From an uncultured Enterocloster sp. (GTDB taxonomy: Bacteria; Bacillota; Clostridia; Lachnospirales; Lachnospiraceae): a stretch of DNA of 64,000 nt. The notes under the pieces are model-generated. The model saw nothing but the letters and a program-made list of their open reading frames with translations, did not search any database and had not been told where the DNA came from. This document shows positions 17,209 through 25,453 of this stretch, piece after piece. The stretch spans positions 1 to 64,000 of the forward strand of contig CALWRY010000002.1 in assembly GCA_944384065.1 (NCBI GenBank). Direction: 5' to 3'. A program made the translations under genes and the position numbers. Position 1 is the stretch's first letter. Each line of letters opens with the position of its first letter.

Positions 17209-17958
17209 TTATTGATATTCGAATACATTGATCCAGCTCTCAAGCAGATCCTTCTCCTCGGGCCTCTTGTAGGAGAGCTGAGCGGCGGCCACAATGGGGA
17301 GCCATCCCTGTACATAGCGCTTCTCCGTGCCGGTCTTCTCACAGAAGATATCCATGTACAGCTCCGCTTTCTTCTTGTCCTTTAAGGCCAGCAGAAGGTA
17401 GGTTCTCGCCACATCGGCGCTGGCGTTGCCCTGGGAGGCGTGAACCCAGTCAATGACGTACAGTTTCCCGTCGTCTCCGACAATAATGTTGGACGGGTTA
17501 AAGTCGCCGTGGCAGAGCTTTGTGTGCTTGGGCATGCCGTCCAAACGGGTCTGAAGCTCATAGCGCTGGCTGTTGTCCAGCTGCTCCACGGTCTTTAAGG
17601 AACGCATGGTCTTCTCTTTGAGCTTGTTGAGAAGGGGGCATGCCTGTGCATGGATATGGAGGTGGAGATCCACCATCTGCTCCATATATTCCTCCAGCTT
17701 GTCCGGATTCTCCTCCATAAGCTCCTCCAGAGTCCGGCCGGGCACATACTCCTTGATAAGGGCCCAGCGGCCGTCCACGGTGGTGAAGCCCAGGATCTTG
17801 GGAACGTTCAGGGCTTCGATGGTCTCTACGCGGGCATTGCAGAGGGCTTCATTCAGGACTTCGGCCTTGGGGAATCCTTCGCAGAATTCCTTAATGACAG
17901 TGTCCCCATCCCGGTAGATGGTTTTCTTGGCACTGCTGAAAATAAGTTCTTTCGCCAT
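17209..17958 (-). CDS. Aminoglycoside/choline phosphotransferase-like kinase
   Basis: About 249 residues with the APH/ChoK kinase fold. The catalytic loop is LCHGDFNPSNIIV with the H-x-D-x-x-x-x-N pattern, and the metal-binding Asp is in YVIDWVHASQG. The N-terminal lobe has the ATP-binding Lys region TVIKEFCEGF. Substrates in this family range from antibiotics to choline and sugars, and nothing here decides between them. It should not be read as a resistance gene without test. The ATG at 17958 is chosen because GGAAGGAGAG lies about 9 bases ahead. It is a single gene between a terminator and the folded element B. Confidence 0.75.
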   Translation of the reverse strand: MAKELIFSSAKKTIYRDGDTVIKEFCEGFPKAEVLNEALCNARVETIEALNVPKILGFTTVDGRWALIKEYVPGRTLEELMEENPDKLEEYMEQMVDLHLHIHAQACPLLNKLKEKTMRSLKTVEQLDNSQRYELQTRLDGMPKHTKLCHGDFNPSNIIVGDDGKLYVIDWVHASQGNASADVARTYLLLALKDKKKAELYMDIFCEKTGTEKRYVQGWLPIVAAAQLSYKRPEEKDLLESWINVFEYQ

Positions 17959-18086
17959 AATTATACTCTCCTTCCACACTGAGTAGCAGCAGATAATCGC
18001 TCCTGCGGCAGGCAGCCCGCCGCACTGATTTTATTCTACTACAAGCAGTTGAAAAAGTACATACCCAATTTGATAAATTTTTAACG

Positions 18087-18252
18087 AATTTGTCACTACT
18101 CAGCCGTGCATCTTCTTGACCGCACTTATGTGCGGTCAAGAAGCCGGGATTGTCATCCCTATGCGGATATAGGCCCCCGGAGGCTCTCTCAAGCAAGCTT
18201 GGAACGCCTCCGGGGGCCTATATCCGCGCACGGCTGAGTAGTAACACAAATT
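18087..18252. repeat. Cloverleaf inverted-repeat element, copy B
   Basis: Outer arms 18087-18109 and 18228-18252 are near-perfect inverted repeats built on CTACTCAGCCGTGC. Inside, in order: a 14-bp hairpin CTTCTTGACCGCAC (112-125 of this block, i.e. 18112-18125) with GTGCGGTCAAGAAG (18130-18143); a 5-bp hairpin GGGAT-TGTC-ATCCC (18146-18159); and a 22-bp perfect hairpin (18163-18184 with 18206-18227) whose 21-nt loop contains CAAGCAAGCTTG. Reversed, this is the same order, and has the same arm CTTCTTGnCCG and loop CAAGCTTGCTTG, as copy A at 315-469. It occupies the whole gap between glgB and the phosphotransferase gene and abuts the glgB stop codon. Confidence 0.85.
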
Positions 18253-20175
18253 TTAAAAGCGGAAAATGGCGGTGCCGTAAGGCGCAAGCGGGTAGGCGAA
18301 GGAGAAGGGCAGTCCGTCGCACTCCCCCTTCTTGGCCGTGTAGTCGGGCATCTGGCTGGCAGCGTAAGCGCCGTGGGACTGATCCAGAATCAGGTGGTAC
18401 TTTCCGCGCCGGGGCACGCCCACCCGGTAATCCGGCCGCTCCACGGGGGTGAAGTTGATGACGAAGAGAAGATTTTTCTTCTTTGTCTCATCCCGGCGGA
18501 TAAAGCTGAATATGCTCCGGTCCCCGTCGTTGGCGTTGACCCACTGGAAGCCGTCCCACGCATTGTCCAGGCGGAAGAGGGCGGGATATTTTTTGTAAAT
18601 GTGGAGCAGGTCCCGGACATATTCCTGGAGGCGCCTGTGGCTGTCCTCGTCGGCGAGGTACCAGTCCAGGGCCACCTTCTCGTCCCACTCGTGCCACTGG
18701 CCGAAATCCTGGCCCATAAAGAGGAGCTTCTTGCCGGGATGGCCCAGCATGAAGGTGTAGCCGGCCTTCAGGTTGGAGAACTTGTCCTCCCCCAGTCCCG
18801 GCATCTTGTTGATCATGGAGCATTTTAAGTGGACCACCTCATCGTGGGACAGGGTGAGTATGTAATTTTCACTTGTAAAATAGGTGAGGCCGAAGGTCAT
18901 GCGGTTGTGGTTGTATTTGCGGAAATAGGGATCTAACTTCATGTACTCCAAAAAGTCATGCATCCAGCCCATGTTCCACTTGAAGGAGAAGCCAAGGCCC
19001 CCGTCCTCGGGCCGGGCCGTCACCTTGGGCCAGGCGGTGGACTCCTCCGCGATCATCATAGCGCCCCGTCCCCGGCCCAAAAGCACGCTGTTGAGGTGCT
19101 TGAAGAACTCAATGGCCTCCAGGTTTTCATTTCCCCCGTATTGATTGGGAACCCACTGGCCGCTCTGCCGGCCATAATCCAGGTAGAGCATGGAGGCCAC
19201 GGCGTCCACCCGCAGGCCGTCCACGTGGTACTCCTCGATCCAGTAGAGGGCATTGCTGATGAGGAAATCCTTGACCTCATTTTTCCCGAAATCAAAGACC
19301 TTGGTGCCCCAGTCCGGATGCTCGCCCTTGCGGGGATCCGCGTACTCAAAGAGGGGCTCACCGTCAAAATCCGCCAGTCCGTGGGCGTCCTTTGGAAAAT
19401 GAGCCGGCACCCAGTCCAGTATCACCCCGATGCCGTGGCGGTGGAGGTAGTTTACAAAATACATGAACTCCTTTGGCGTGCCGTAACGGGAGGTGGGGGC
19501 AAAATATCCGGTCACCTGATAGCCCCAGGATCCGTCGAAGGGGTGCTCCGCAATACCCATCAGCTCCACGTGGGTGTAGCCCATCTCCTTCACATAGGCT
19601 GCCAGCTCGTGGGCAGCCTCCGCGTATGTATAGAAGCCGTCCTTCTCCGGGCGGTTCTTCTTGCGCCAGGATCCCAGATGCACCTCGTAGATGCTCATGG
19701 GCTCCTTAGTGCGGTCGGTCTGCTCCCGCTTTTCCATCCAGACGCTGTCCGTCCAGCGAAATCCGGAGATGTCCGCTGTGATGGAGGCAGTGCCCGGCCG
19801 GTACTCAGCGGCAAAGGCGAAGGGGTCAGCCTTGTAGAGAACCCGGCCATCCCGGGCGGTGACTGCGAATTTATAGAGCTCGCCGGTCTTCATCCCCGGA
19901 CAGAAGCACTCCCAGATGCCGGACTGGGCGATGGGATTCATGGGAAGGGCCTCCGGATTCCATCCGTTGAAGTCCCCGGTCAGATGGACCGCCTTTGCGT
20001 GGGGAGCCCAGACAGCGAAGTACATGCCGTCCTGGCCCTTGTAGGTCTTGGGATGGGCGCCCAGCTTGCGGAAAATATCATAGTGGGTGCCGGCTCCGAA
20101 GAGATAGCAGTCCAGATCCGAGATGAATCCGGTGAGAACAGGTTTCTTCTTTTTCTTTTGCGGTGCGGTTTTCAT
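18253..20175 (-). CDS. glgB: 1,4-alpha-glucan branching enzyme
   Basis: A 640-residue GH13 enzyme that makes alpha-1,6 branches in glycogen. An N-terminal CBM48-type domain (YFAVWAPHAKAVHLTGDFNG) precedes the (beta/alpha)8 barrel. Catalytic residues are seen as DGLRVDAVASMLYLDYGR (nucleophile Asp), MIAEESTAWP (acid/base Glu) and LSHDEVVH (third Asp). The sequence IEEYHVDGLRVDAVASMLYL with the early block ELMGIAEHPFDGSWGYQVTG is specific to GlgB. The length is close to the bacterial norm. It is transcribed leftward after a second GH13 gene, with an AGGGGGA ribosome-binding site. Confidence 0.95.
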   Translation of the reverse strand: MKTAPQKKKKKPVLTGFISDLDCYLFGAGTHYDIFRKLGAHPKTYKGQDGMYFAVWAPHAKAVHLTGDFNGWNPEALPMNPIAQSGIWECFCPGMKTGELYKFAVTARDGRVLYKADPFAFAAEYRPGTASITADISGFRWTDSVWMEKREQTDRTKEPMSIYEVHLGSWRKKNRPEKDGFYTYAEAAHELAAYVKEMGYTHVELMGIAEHPFDGSWGYQVTGYFAPTSRYGTPKEFMYFVNYLHRHGIGVILDWVPAHFPKDAHGLADFDGEPLFEYADPRKGEHPDWGTKVFDFGKNEVKDFLISNALYWIEEYHVDGLRVDAVASMLYLDYGRQSGQWVPNQYGGNENLEAIEFFKHLNSVLLGRGRGAMMIAEESTAWPKVTARPEDGGLGFSFKWNMGWMHDFLEYMKLDPYFRKYNHNRMTFGLTYFTSENYILTLSHDEVVHLKCSMINKMPGLGEDKFSNLKAGYTFMLGHPGKKLLFMGQDFGQWHEWDEKVALDWYLADEDSHRRLQEYVRDLLHIYKKYPALFRLDNAWDGFQWVNANDGDRSIFSFIRRDETKKKNLLFVINFTPVERPDYRVGVPRRGKYHLILDQSHGAYAASQMPDYTAKKGECDGLPFSFAYPLAPYGTAIFRF

Positions 20176-20235
20176 AATTAGAAATCCCCCTGAATGGTTA
20201 TTGTTTTGCCGCGGCCAGGCAGAGCGGCAGCGGTT

Positions 20236-21588
20236 TTAATCTTCGGGACGGCGGGTGATTTTAAGGACAGCGCCCCAATTGCCCTTTATGGTTATCTGTA
20301 TTTTTCCATCCTGAATGGGGATGGCTGGGCCATCCTCCAGGAGATTCACAGCCTCCCCGGCGGCGCCGGAAAGCGGAACCGGGACGGAGAGCTGGGCGGG
20401 ATTGTCGTCGTTGTTGAGGACGGTGATCACAGAGGAGTCCTCTCCCATCCGGGCGTAGGCGTACTGCCGGTTGGTCAGCAGAAGCTCCTTGTAGAGGCCG
20501 CCGTGAAATTCCTCATTTTCCTCGTGGATCTTTCCCAGGCGGGCGATGAGCTCTGTGAGGGGGGAGGCGAGCTTCTCCCCCTTCGCCAGGGAGACGGCGG
20601 GCCGCAGGGCATCGTCGCTTGTGCGGCTGCGCACTCCCTCCAGTCCCCACTCCCCGCCGTAATAGATGGAGGGAATGCCGGGAAGGGTCATCAGGCACAT
20701 GTATACCGGGGCCAGATGCTCCTTCTTTCGCAGCTTGCTGGCGATCCGGTCCTCGTCGTGGTTGTCCACAAAGGTGTAGAGCTGGCGGCCAATGGCCAGA
20801 AGCCGCCGCACATTGTGGGCAATCTCAAAGAAATTGTGGTCGTTGAACCCGGAGTAGATGCTCTTGTGCAGCTCGTAGTTGGTGACGGAGTGGAGCCCGG
20901 CCTCGTTCAGCCAGCGGCTGTACTCCCCGTGGATGACCTCCCCCATGAGCCAGAAGTCCTTCTTTAAGCCCTCGGTCATCTGGCGGAGCTCCCGCATAAA
21001 GGCAAAGTCCAGGACATTGGCACAGTCCAGGCGGATGCCGTCTATGCCGAATTCATCCACCCAGAAGCGGACCACATCGAAGAGATAGGCCTTAACCTGA
21101 GGATTTTTCAGGTTCAGGCAGGGCAGCTCAAAATGCCCCTGCCAGGCAAAGTAGGAGAAGGGATCCCCCAGGGGGCTTGTGCAGCCGAAGTTCACGTCCC
21201 GGTACCAGTCCTTGTAGGGAGAATCCCATTTCTTCTCCTGTATATCCTTAAAGGCAAAAAATTCCCGGCCCGTGTGGTTGAACACCCCGTCCACCACCAC
21301 CCGGATGCCCTGCTCGTGGCAGAGGGAGACGAAGGTCTTAAATGCGGCGTTGTCTCCCAGGCGGCGGTCCACCTGCCGGTAGTCCCTGGTGTCGTAGCCA
21401 TGGCTGGAGGACTCGAACAGAGGTCCTATGTAGATGGAATTACAGCCAAGGGAGCGGATGTGGGGAATCCATTGGTCAAGCTCCTCAAAGCGGTTTACGG
21501 TTTCTGCGCTGTCATTGTGTTTTGGGGCTCCCGTCATCCCCAGGGGATACATGTGGTAAAATACCCCTTTTTCATACCAAGTGCTCAT
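20236..21588 (-). CDS. GH13 alpha-amylase-family glycosidase
   Basis: A 450-residue GH13 enzyme without a signal peptide, so probably cytoplasmic and acting on maltodextrin or glycogen-derived oligosaccharides. Catalytic regions are VVVDGVFNHTG (region I), GIRLDCANVLDF (nucleophile Asp), LMGEVIHGEYSRW (acid/base Glu) and FVDNHDEDRIAS (region IV). The start at ATG 21588 has AGGAGGAAA ahead. An upstream in-frame codon would add a basic 16-residue stretch with no support. It precedes glgB by 60 bases on the same strand, pointing to a small glycogen operon. The exact subfamily (maltogenic, neopullulanase-like or other) was not decided. Confidence 0.82.
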   Translation of the reverse strand: MSTWYEKGVFYHMYPLGMTGAPKHNDSAETVNRFEELDQWIPHIRSLGCNSIYIGPLFESSSHGYDTRDYRQVDRRLGDNAAFKTFVSLCHEQGIRVVVDGVFNHTGREFFAFKDIQEKKWDSPYKDWYRDVNFGCTSPLGDPFSYFAWQGHFELPCLNLKNPQVKAYLFDVVRFWVDEFGIDGIRLDCANVLDFAFMRELRQMTEGLKKDFWLMGEVIHGEYSRWLNEAGLHSVTNYELHKSIYSGFNDHNFFEIAHNVRRLLAIGRQLYTFVDNHDEDRIASKLRKKEHLAPVYMCLMTLPGIPSIYYGGEWGLEGVRSRTSDDALRPAVSLAKGEKLASPLTELIARLGKIHEENEEFHGGLYKELLLTNRQYAYARMGEDSSVITVLNNDDNPAQLSVPVPLSGAAGEAVNLLEDGPAIPIQDGKIQITIKGNWGAVLKITRRPED

Positions 21589-21671
21589 GCTGCGGTTTCC
21601 TCCTGTATCAATAGATGGCAGCCGCCGGGGACGCATCGCCCGGATGGCTGCGGCAAACAGCCGGGAGGGGA

Positions 21672-21917
21672 TTACCCCTCCTGGCTTTTGAATTTTCTGA
21701 GCAGAAACTGATAGCGCAGCTGGGCTGCGTTCAGCTCGTAGATATAGCAGTCAATCAATGTGGGATCCACTACCTGCTCAAAGTGGTTCCTGGCTGTGTC
21801 AATGGCCCACCGGGTGCGGTCAATCTCCTCCATGAGAAGAAGCCTTTCCCTGGGGGACAGGGCCTGGGCGGCCCCGGCCGCCGCCGTCTCTCTGGCGGCT
21901 TTAAAAAAATTCAGCAT
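21672..21917 (-). CDS. DUF2508 (YaaL-like) family protein
   Basis: An 81-residue protein with the DUF2508 pattern: a helical first half (LLLMEEIDRTRWAIDTARNH) and then DPTLIDCYIYELNAAQLRYQ. YaaL-type proteins lie near recombination genes in other Firmicutes, but their role is unknown. Here it is first in the leftward run to the GH13 gene and glgB. Its 3-prime end overlaps a hairpin GGAGGGG/CCCCTCC, and a second hairpin built on CCCGG and CAGCC follows, so expression of the downstream glucan genes could be attenuated here. Confidence 0.7.
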   Translation of the reverse strand: MLNFFKAARETAAAGAAQALSPRERLLLMEEIDRTRWAIDTARNHFEQVVDPTLIDCYIYELNAAQLRYQFLLRKFKSQEG

Positions 21918-21995
21918 AACATTTCATCTCCCAGATAGATTTGATTTCCATAAACCTAGTATATCTGGAAATAAATGTATTATACATTGCCAATA

Positions 21996-22058
21996 ATTCA
22001 GGACGGCGGGAAAGCAGGTGCAGCGGCATGCGCTATGCTTGCATATAAGCAGGCCGCT
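21996..22058. repeat. Shortened copy D of the folding element
   Basis: The left part ATTCAGGACGGCGGGAAAGC resembles the outer arm of copy A (GTTCAGACGGCGGGTAAAC). It is followed by a hairpin AGCGGC (22022-22027) with GCCGCT (22053-22058) whose loop holds TATGCTTGCATATAAGC. That loop matches the loop of element C (TGTGCTCGCACATAAGC) in pattern. The right arm of the hairpin overlaps the stop codon of the ArsR-type gene. It probably doubles as that gene's 3-prime end. Confidence 0.55.
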
Positions 22059-22410
22059 AGTACATAAACTCCTCCAGCTTGTACCCCAGATTCATCAGCG
22101 TCCGGTTCACCTCCCGAAGGGTCAGAAAATAATAATTTGCCGTGCCCTCCTGGCGGATGTCCACCAGCCCCGCATCTTTTAATATCTTCAAATGGTGGGA
22201 GATGGCGGGCCGGGACAGGCTGGTCCGGCTGGTAATCTCATTCACATTCAATCCCCAGCGCTCAAACTGGATGGGGCCGGGCTGCGGACTGTGGGCAAAG
22301 GCCTCCTCCACAAGGGCCCGCACAATGGACAGGCGCACTTCATCGCCGAGGGCGATAAACAGGGGCCTGCAGGCGGCAAACTGCCGATCCAGTTCCTGGG
22401 CTGTGGTCAT
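22057..22410 (-). CDS. ArsR-family winged-helix repressor
   Basis: About 117 residues. The wHTH is complete: WGLNVNEITSRTSLSRPAIS and HHLKILKDAGLVDIRQEGTA followed by a Tyr-rich strand NYYFLTL. There are no paired Cys or His clusters typical of metal-sensing ArsR proteins, so the ligand is unknown. AAAGGAGG ends 9 bases ahead of ATG 22410. An ATG at 22416 is only 3 bases away and less likely. A perfect operator-like palindrome overlaps its own transcription start, so it probably represses itself. Confidence 0.8.
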   Translation of the reverse strand: MTTAQELDRQFAACRPLFIALGDEVRLSIVRALVEEAFAHSPQPGPIQFERWGLNVNEITSRTSLSRPAISHHLKILKDAGLVDIRQEGTANYYFLTLREVNRTLMNLGYKLEEFMY

Positions 22411-22427
22411 AGGCATATCCCTCCTTT

Positions 22428-22480
22428 GGTTTAATTTTTTAAACCAATTGCATTCTACCATTCCACAGGCGAAAAGTCAA
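22428..22480 (-). promoter_or_regulatory. Promoter and palindromic operator of the ArsR-type gene
   Basis: On the minus strand TTGACT (22480-22475) and TAGAAT (22457-22452) are 17 bp apart. The expected start near 22445 abuts the inverted repeat GGTTTAA (22428-22434) and TTAAACC (22438-22444). This is the classic layout of an autoregulated repressor. Confidence 0.65.
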
Positions 22481-22504
22481 CCGGGAGATGGGGCAATTTA
22501 GGGC

Positions 22505-22533
22505 TTGACTTTTCAGTAAAAATACGTCATAAT
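22505..22533 (+). promoter_or_regulatory. Promoter of the Tad pilus operon
   Basis: TTGACT at 22505-22510 and CATAAT at 22528-22533 are spaced by 17 bp. A leader of about 100 bases follows with two small palindromes, AGAAGCG-TT-CGCTTCT near 22546-22561 and GTCTGA-T-TCAGAC near 22598. No c-di-GMP aptamer could be recognised. The two ArsR and Tad promoters diverge, about 25 bp apart at their -35 boxes. Confidence 0.6.
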
Positions 22534-22636
22534 AAAGAAACATTCAGAAGCGTTCGCTTCTAAGATATCTTTTAACGCAGTTCAAGAAGTTTTGATTGTC
22601 TGATTCAGACTACGGATCCCGTAAAGAAGAGTCAAG

Positions 22637-23205
22637 ATGGATTTTTTTAGGAGAGGGGGAAGCATATTTATCGTATTTGTAGTTTAATAGTCAACCTGGT
22701 TCTGATTCTCTGCGCGGCGGAGGATATAAGGAGCTATCGAATTCCCAACCGGATCATCCTGGCAGCGGTATTTTTCTGCCTTTTGGGGCGGGGCGGCCAG
22801 GCGTTTGCCGGGGAAGGGGCGCTGGGATCGCTCCTGGCAGTTTTATCTGCGGCTGGAGGTATGCTCGTTGTCATGGCGGTTTCCCTGCCGGCTCATGCGC
22901 TCGGCATGCTGGGGGGAGGCGACAGCAAGATCATGGCGGTGGCTGTGGGCTGGCTGGGATTTCGGACAGGTGTGGAAGCAATCGGAATAGGACTGGTTCT
23001 GGGAGCGGTTCTGGCTCTCGGCAAGATGCTTTGCAAAGGCAGCATGGTCGGACGGTTCATCCATTTTTTTGCCTATATCAGGCGTGTAATCCAGGAAAAG
23101 AAAGCAGCTGCGTACTATGACGCGGCAAGAGACGGGCGGGACTGCGTGATCCCCCTGGGAGCCTGCATCTGCGCGGGCATTCTGATACGGGGAATGGGGC
23201 TATAG
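22637..23205 (+). CDS. TadV-type prepilin peptidase, start interrupted by an apparent frameshift
   Basis: The body reads as an A24 prepilin peptidase, which cleaves Flp pilin leaders. AAEDIRSYRIPNRII carries the first catalytic Asp, and MLGGGDSKIMAVAVGWLG the G-x-G-D block. That frame is open from 22651 but has no ATG, GTG or TTG before the first conserved block. ATG 22637 begins in the next frame (MDFFRRGG) and stops at 22687. One added base in the run of five G at 22655-22659 would join them into one normal N-terminus. It could be a sequencing error, a mutation, a rare ATT start after the AGGAGAGGGGG motif, or programmed -1 slippage on GGGGGA. The first gene of the Tad operon. A second complete peptidase exists at 30665. 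Confidence 0.72.
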
Positions 23206-23266
23206 CGGCGGATATTTACTGAATGAGAAATAAGCGCGAAGGCGCATAGGAGGTGGAAATGAATTC

Positions 23267-24271
23267 ATGCGGAAGGTGATGGCGGTTTACGATGAGGATC
23301 CGCTGTATGCCCAGAGGCTGGCGGATTATGTGAATCAAAAGGAAAAGCTTCCTTTTGCGGCCATGGCTTTTTCCAGTCTGGAACGGCTTCAGGATTATCT
23401 GAAGGATCACCCGGCGGAAATTCTTCTGGTGGGGGAGGCCTCCGCAGAGGCGGCGGAGGATCTGGAGGCCAAGAATGTGATGATACTCAGCGAAGCCATG
23501 GCGGTGGAGGAAAAGGAATCCGGATCCTCTATTTATAAATACCAGTCCGGGGCCGGGATTATGCGGGAGGTGATGGCGGCCTACTGTTTGGCGCAGCCGG
23601 AGCCCGCTCTGAGTCTTTTGACAAAAAAGGCGGTGGTGATGGGGGTCTACTCGCCCATAAACCGGTGCGGCAAGTCAGCCTTCGCCCTGGCGCTGGCCCA
23701 GATTCTGGGGAGAAATTTTTCTGTGCTCTACATGAACCTGGAGGAATATTCCGGATTTTCCCGGCTGGTGGATTCGGGCTATGAAAAGGATTTGTCGGAT
23801 CTTCTGTATCTGTACCGCCAGGGGGAGTTCCATTGGATGAAGCTTAAAACCCTGGTCTATCCCTGGAACGGGATTGAATACATCGCCCCGGCCCGGTACG
23901 GGGAGGATCTGGAGCTCGCCCTCCCGGAGGAGCTGGGAGAGCTTGTGGGGCGGATTGCCAGGGAAGGGGGATACGAACGCCTGGTGGTGGATCTGGGGCG
24001 GTGCGGAAGGGGCTCTCTGGCCCTGCTGGAGGTGTGCGACGTGATCTATATGCCGGTGCGGGACGACCGGATCTCCCAGGCTAAGCTGGAGGAGTTTGAA
24101 GCCTACATAACGATGGCGGACGACGGCCGTGTGCAGGAAAAAATCCGGAAGATCCGGCTGCCCAAAGAAGGACCGTCCAGCCGGCGGGAAAGCTATGGGG
24201 ATCATCTGGTCTGGGGAGAGCTGGGGGATTATGTGCGGCGCCTTTTGGATGGGGGCCAGGAAGAAGCATGA
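23267..24271 (+). CDS. tadZ: TadZ/CpaE-like pilus localisation ATPase
   Basis: A 334-residue protein. The first 110 residues resemble an atypical receiver domain, and the rest is a ParA/MinD-like ATPase. The P-loop YSPINRCGKSAFALAL (near residues 124-139) is deviant, and LVVDLGRCGRG is the Walker B region. TadZ proteins position the Tad apparatus in the cell. The GGAGG site lies 9 bases ahead of the ATG. It overlaps tadA by four bases (ATGA), indicating coupled translation. Confidence 0.8.
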   Translation: MRKVMAVYDEDPLYAQRLADYVNQKEKLPFAAMAFSSLERLQDYLKDHPAEILLVGEASAEAAEDLEAKNVMILSEAMAVEEKESGSSIYKYQSGAGIMREVMAAYCLAQPEPALSLLTKKAVVMGVYSPINRCGKSAFALALAQILGRNFSVLYMNLEEYSGFSRLVDSGYEKDLSDLLYLYRQGEFHWMKLKTLVYPWNGIEYIAPARYGEDLELALPEELGELVGRIAREGGYERLVVDLGRCGRGSLALLEVCDVIYMPVRDDRISQAKLEEFEAYITMADDGRVQEKIRKIRLPKEGPSSRRESYGDHLVWGELGDYVRRLLDGGQEEA

Positions 24272-25452
24272 GGGAGGAGAACCAGAGAGAAGGAATCCGC
24301 TCCCGGCTGAGGGATTCGATTATGGCGATGCTCCAGGAAAGAGGACACACAGAGGATGGGGAGCTTTTGGCTTTTATCGATGAGGAAATATACCGGGCGG
24401 GACAGCAGGTGTATCTGCCTTTGAAGGAGAGGCTTTGGCTTAAGAACAGCCTGTACGACAGCTTCCGCAGGCTGGATATCCTCCAGGAACTTCTGGACGA
24501 CAAAACCGTGACGGAGATTATGGTCAACGGGGCGGGGAAGATTTTTATTGAGCAGAATGGAAGCGTTCGCCTGTGGGAGAGGCGGTTTGAGAAGCCGGAG
24601 CAGCTGGAGGATATCATCCAGCAGATCGTCAGCCGGGTAAACCGGGTGGTCAACGTGTCTTCGCCCATTGTGGATGCCAGGCTGGAGGACGGATCCCGGG
24701 TCCATGTGGTGCTCCCGCCGGTAGCCCTGGACGGGCCGGTGGTGACCATTCGGAAATTTCCCGAGCCCATCACCATGGAAAAATTGGTGGCCTTCGGCAC
24801 ACTTCCGCGGGAGGCGGCGGATTTTTTTAGGGAGCTGGTGGAGGAGAAGTACAACCTGTTTATCAGCGGAGGGACGAATTCCGGAAAGACTACATTTTTG
24901 AATGCCCTGTCCGCCTTCATCCCCCCGCAGGAGCGGGTGATCACCATAGAGGATTCCGCAGAGCTGCAGATCACCCAGGTGCCGAACCTGGTGCGGCTGG
25001 AGACGCGCAACGCCAACACAGAGGGCGAGGGGGAGATCACCATGAGCCAGCTCATACGGGCGAGCCTTCGGATGAATCCGAGCCGCATTATTGTCGGAGA
25101 GGTGAGGGGAAAGGAGGCTCTGGACATGCTTCAGGCCATGAATACGGGCCATCCGGGCTCCCTCTCCACAGGACACGCCAACAGCCCCGGCGATATGTTA
25201 AGCAGGCTGGAGACCATGGTGCTCATGGCGGCGGATCTTCCTCTCGGGGCGATACGGAGCCAGATTGCATCCGCTCTGGATGTGATTATCCATCTGGGAA
25301 GGCTGAAGGACGGGACCAGGAAGGTGCTGTCCGTGGCGGAGATAGGAGGCATTAGGAATGGAGAAGTGGAGCTGGAACCGCTTTATACCTTCTGCCAGGA
25401 GACAGGCAGATTGGAAAAGACAGGAGAGCCCAAAGCGGGGAAGAATCCTTGA
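24268..25452 (+). CDS. tadA: TadA/CpaF pilus assembly ATPase
   Basis: A 394-residue secretion-type ATPase that drives Flp pilus extension. Key blocks are the N-terminal DDKTVTEIMVNGAGKIFIE and the Walker A FISGGTNSGKTTFLNAL (near residues 196-212). The Asp box ITIEDSAELQ, the Walker B RIIVGEVRGKEALDMLQAM and the His box STGHANSPGDML follow. All are in the normal order and the length fits the family. It overlaps tadZ (ATGA), and tadB follows one base after the stop. Confidence 0.94.
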   Translation: MREENQREGIRSRLRDSIMAMLQERGHTEDGELLAFIDEEIYRAGQQVYLPLKERLWLKNSLYDSFRRLDILQELLDDKTVTEIMVNGAGKIFIEQNGSVRLWERRFEKPEQLEDIIQQIVSRVNRVVNVSSPIVDARLEDGSRVHVVLPPVALDGPVVTIRKFPEPITMEKLVAFGTLPREAADFFRELVEEKYNLFISGGTNSGKTTFLNALSAFIPPQERVITIEDSAELQITQVPNLVRLETRNANTEGEGEITMSQLIRASLRMNPSRIIVGEVRGKEALDMLQAMNTGHPGSLSTGHANSPGDMLSRLETMVLMAADLPLGAIRSQIASALDVIIHLGRLKDGTRKVLSVAEIGGIRNGEVELEPLYTFCQETGRLEKTGEPKAGKNP

Positions 25453-25453
25453 A

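Noticed and set aside
17209..17958. Antibiotic resistance gene
   Set aside because: The protein has the APH/choline kinase fold, but that family is broad and nothing visible points to aminoglycoside binding.
18958..20181. Long open frame opposite glgB (407 codons), and similar frames opposite the histidine kinase (15860-17185), amylosucrase-like gene (47891-49300) and DAACS gene (51755-53068)
   Set aside because: They mirror GC-rich coding genes on the other strand, show no family motifs and have unusual residue composition (His, Leu, Val, Pro rich). They are antisense shadows.
22505..22636. c-di-GMP riboswitch in the Tad leader
   Set aside because: The expected aptamer blocks are absent. 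Only two small palindromes were found.
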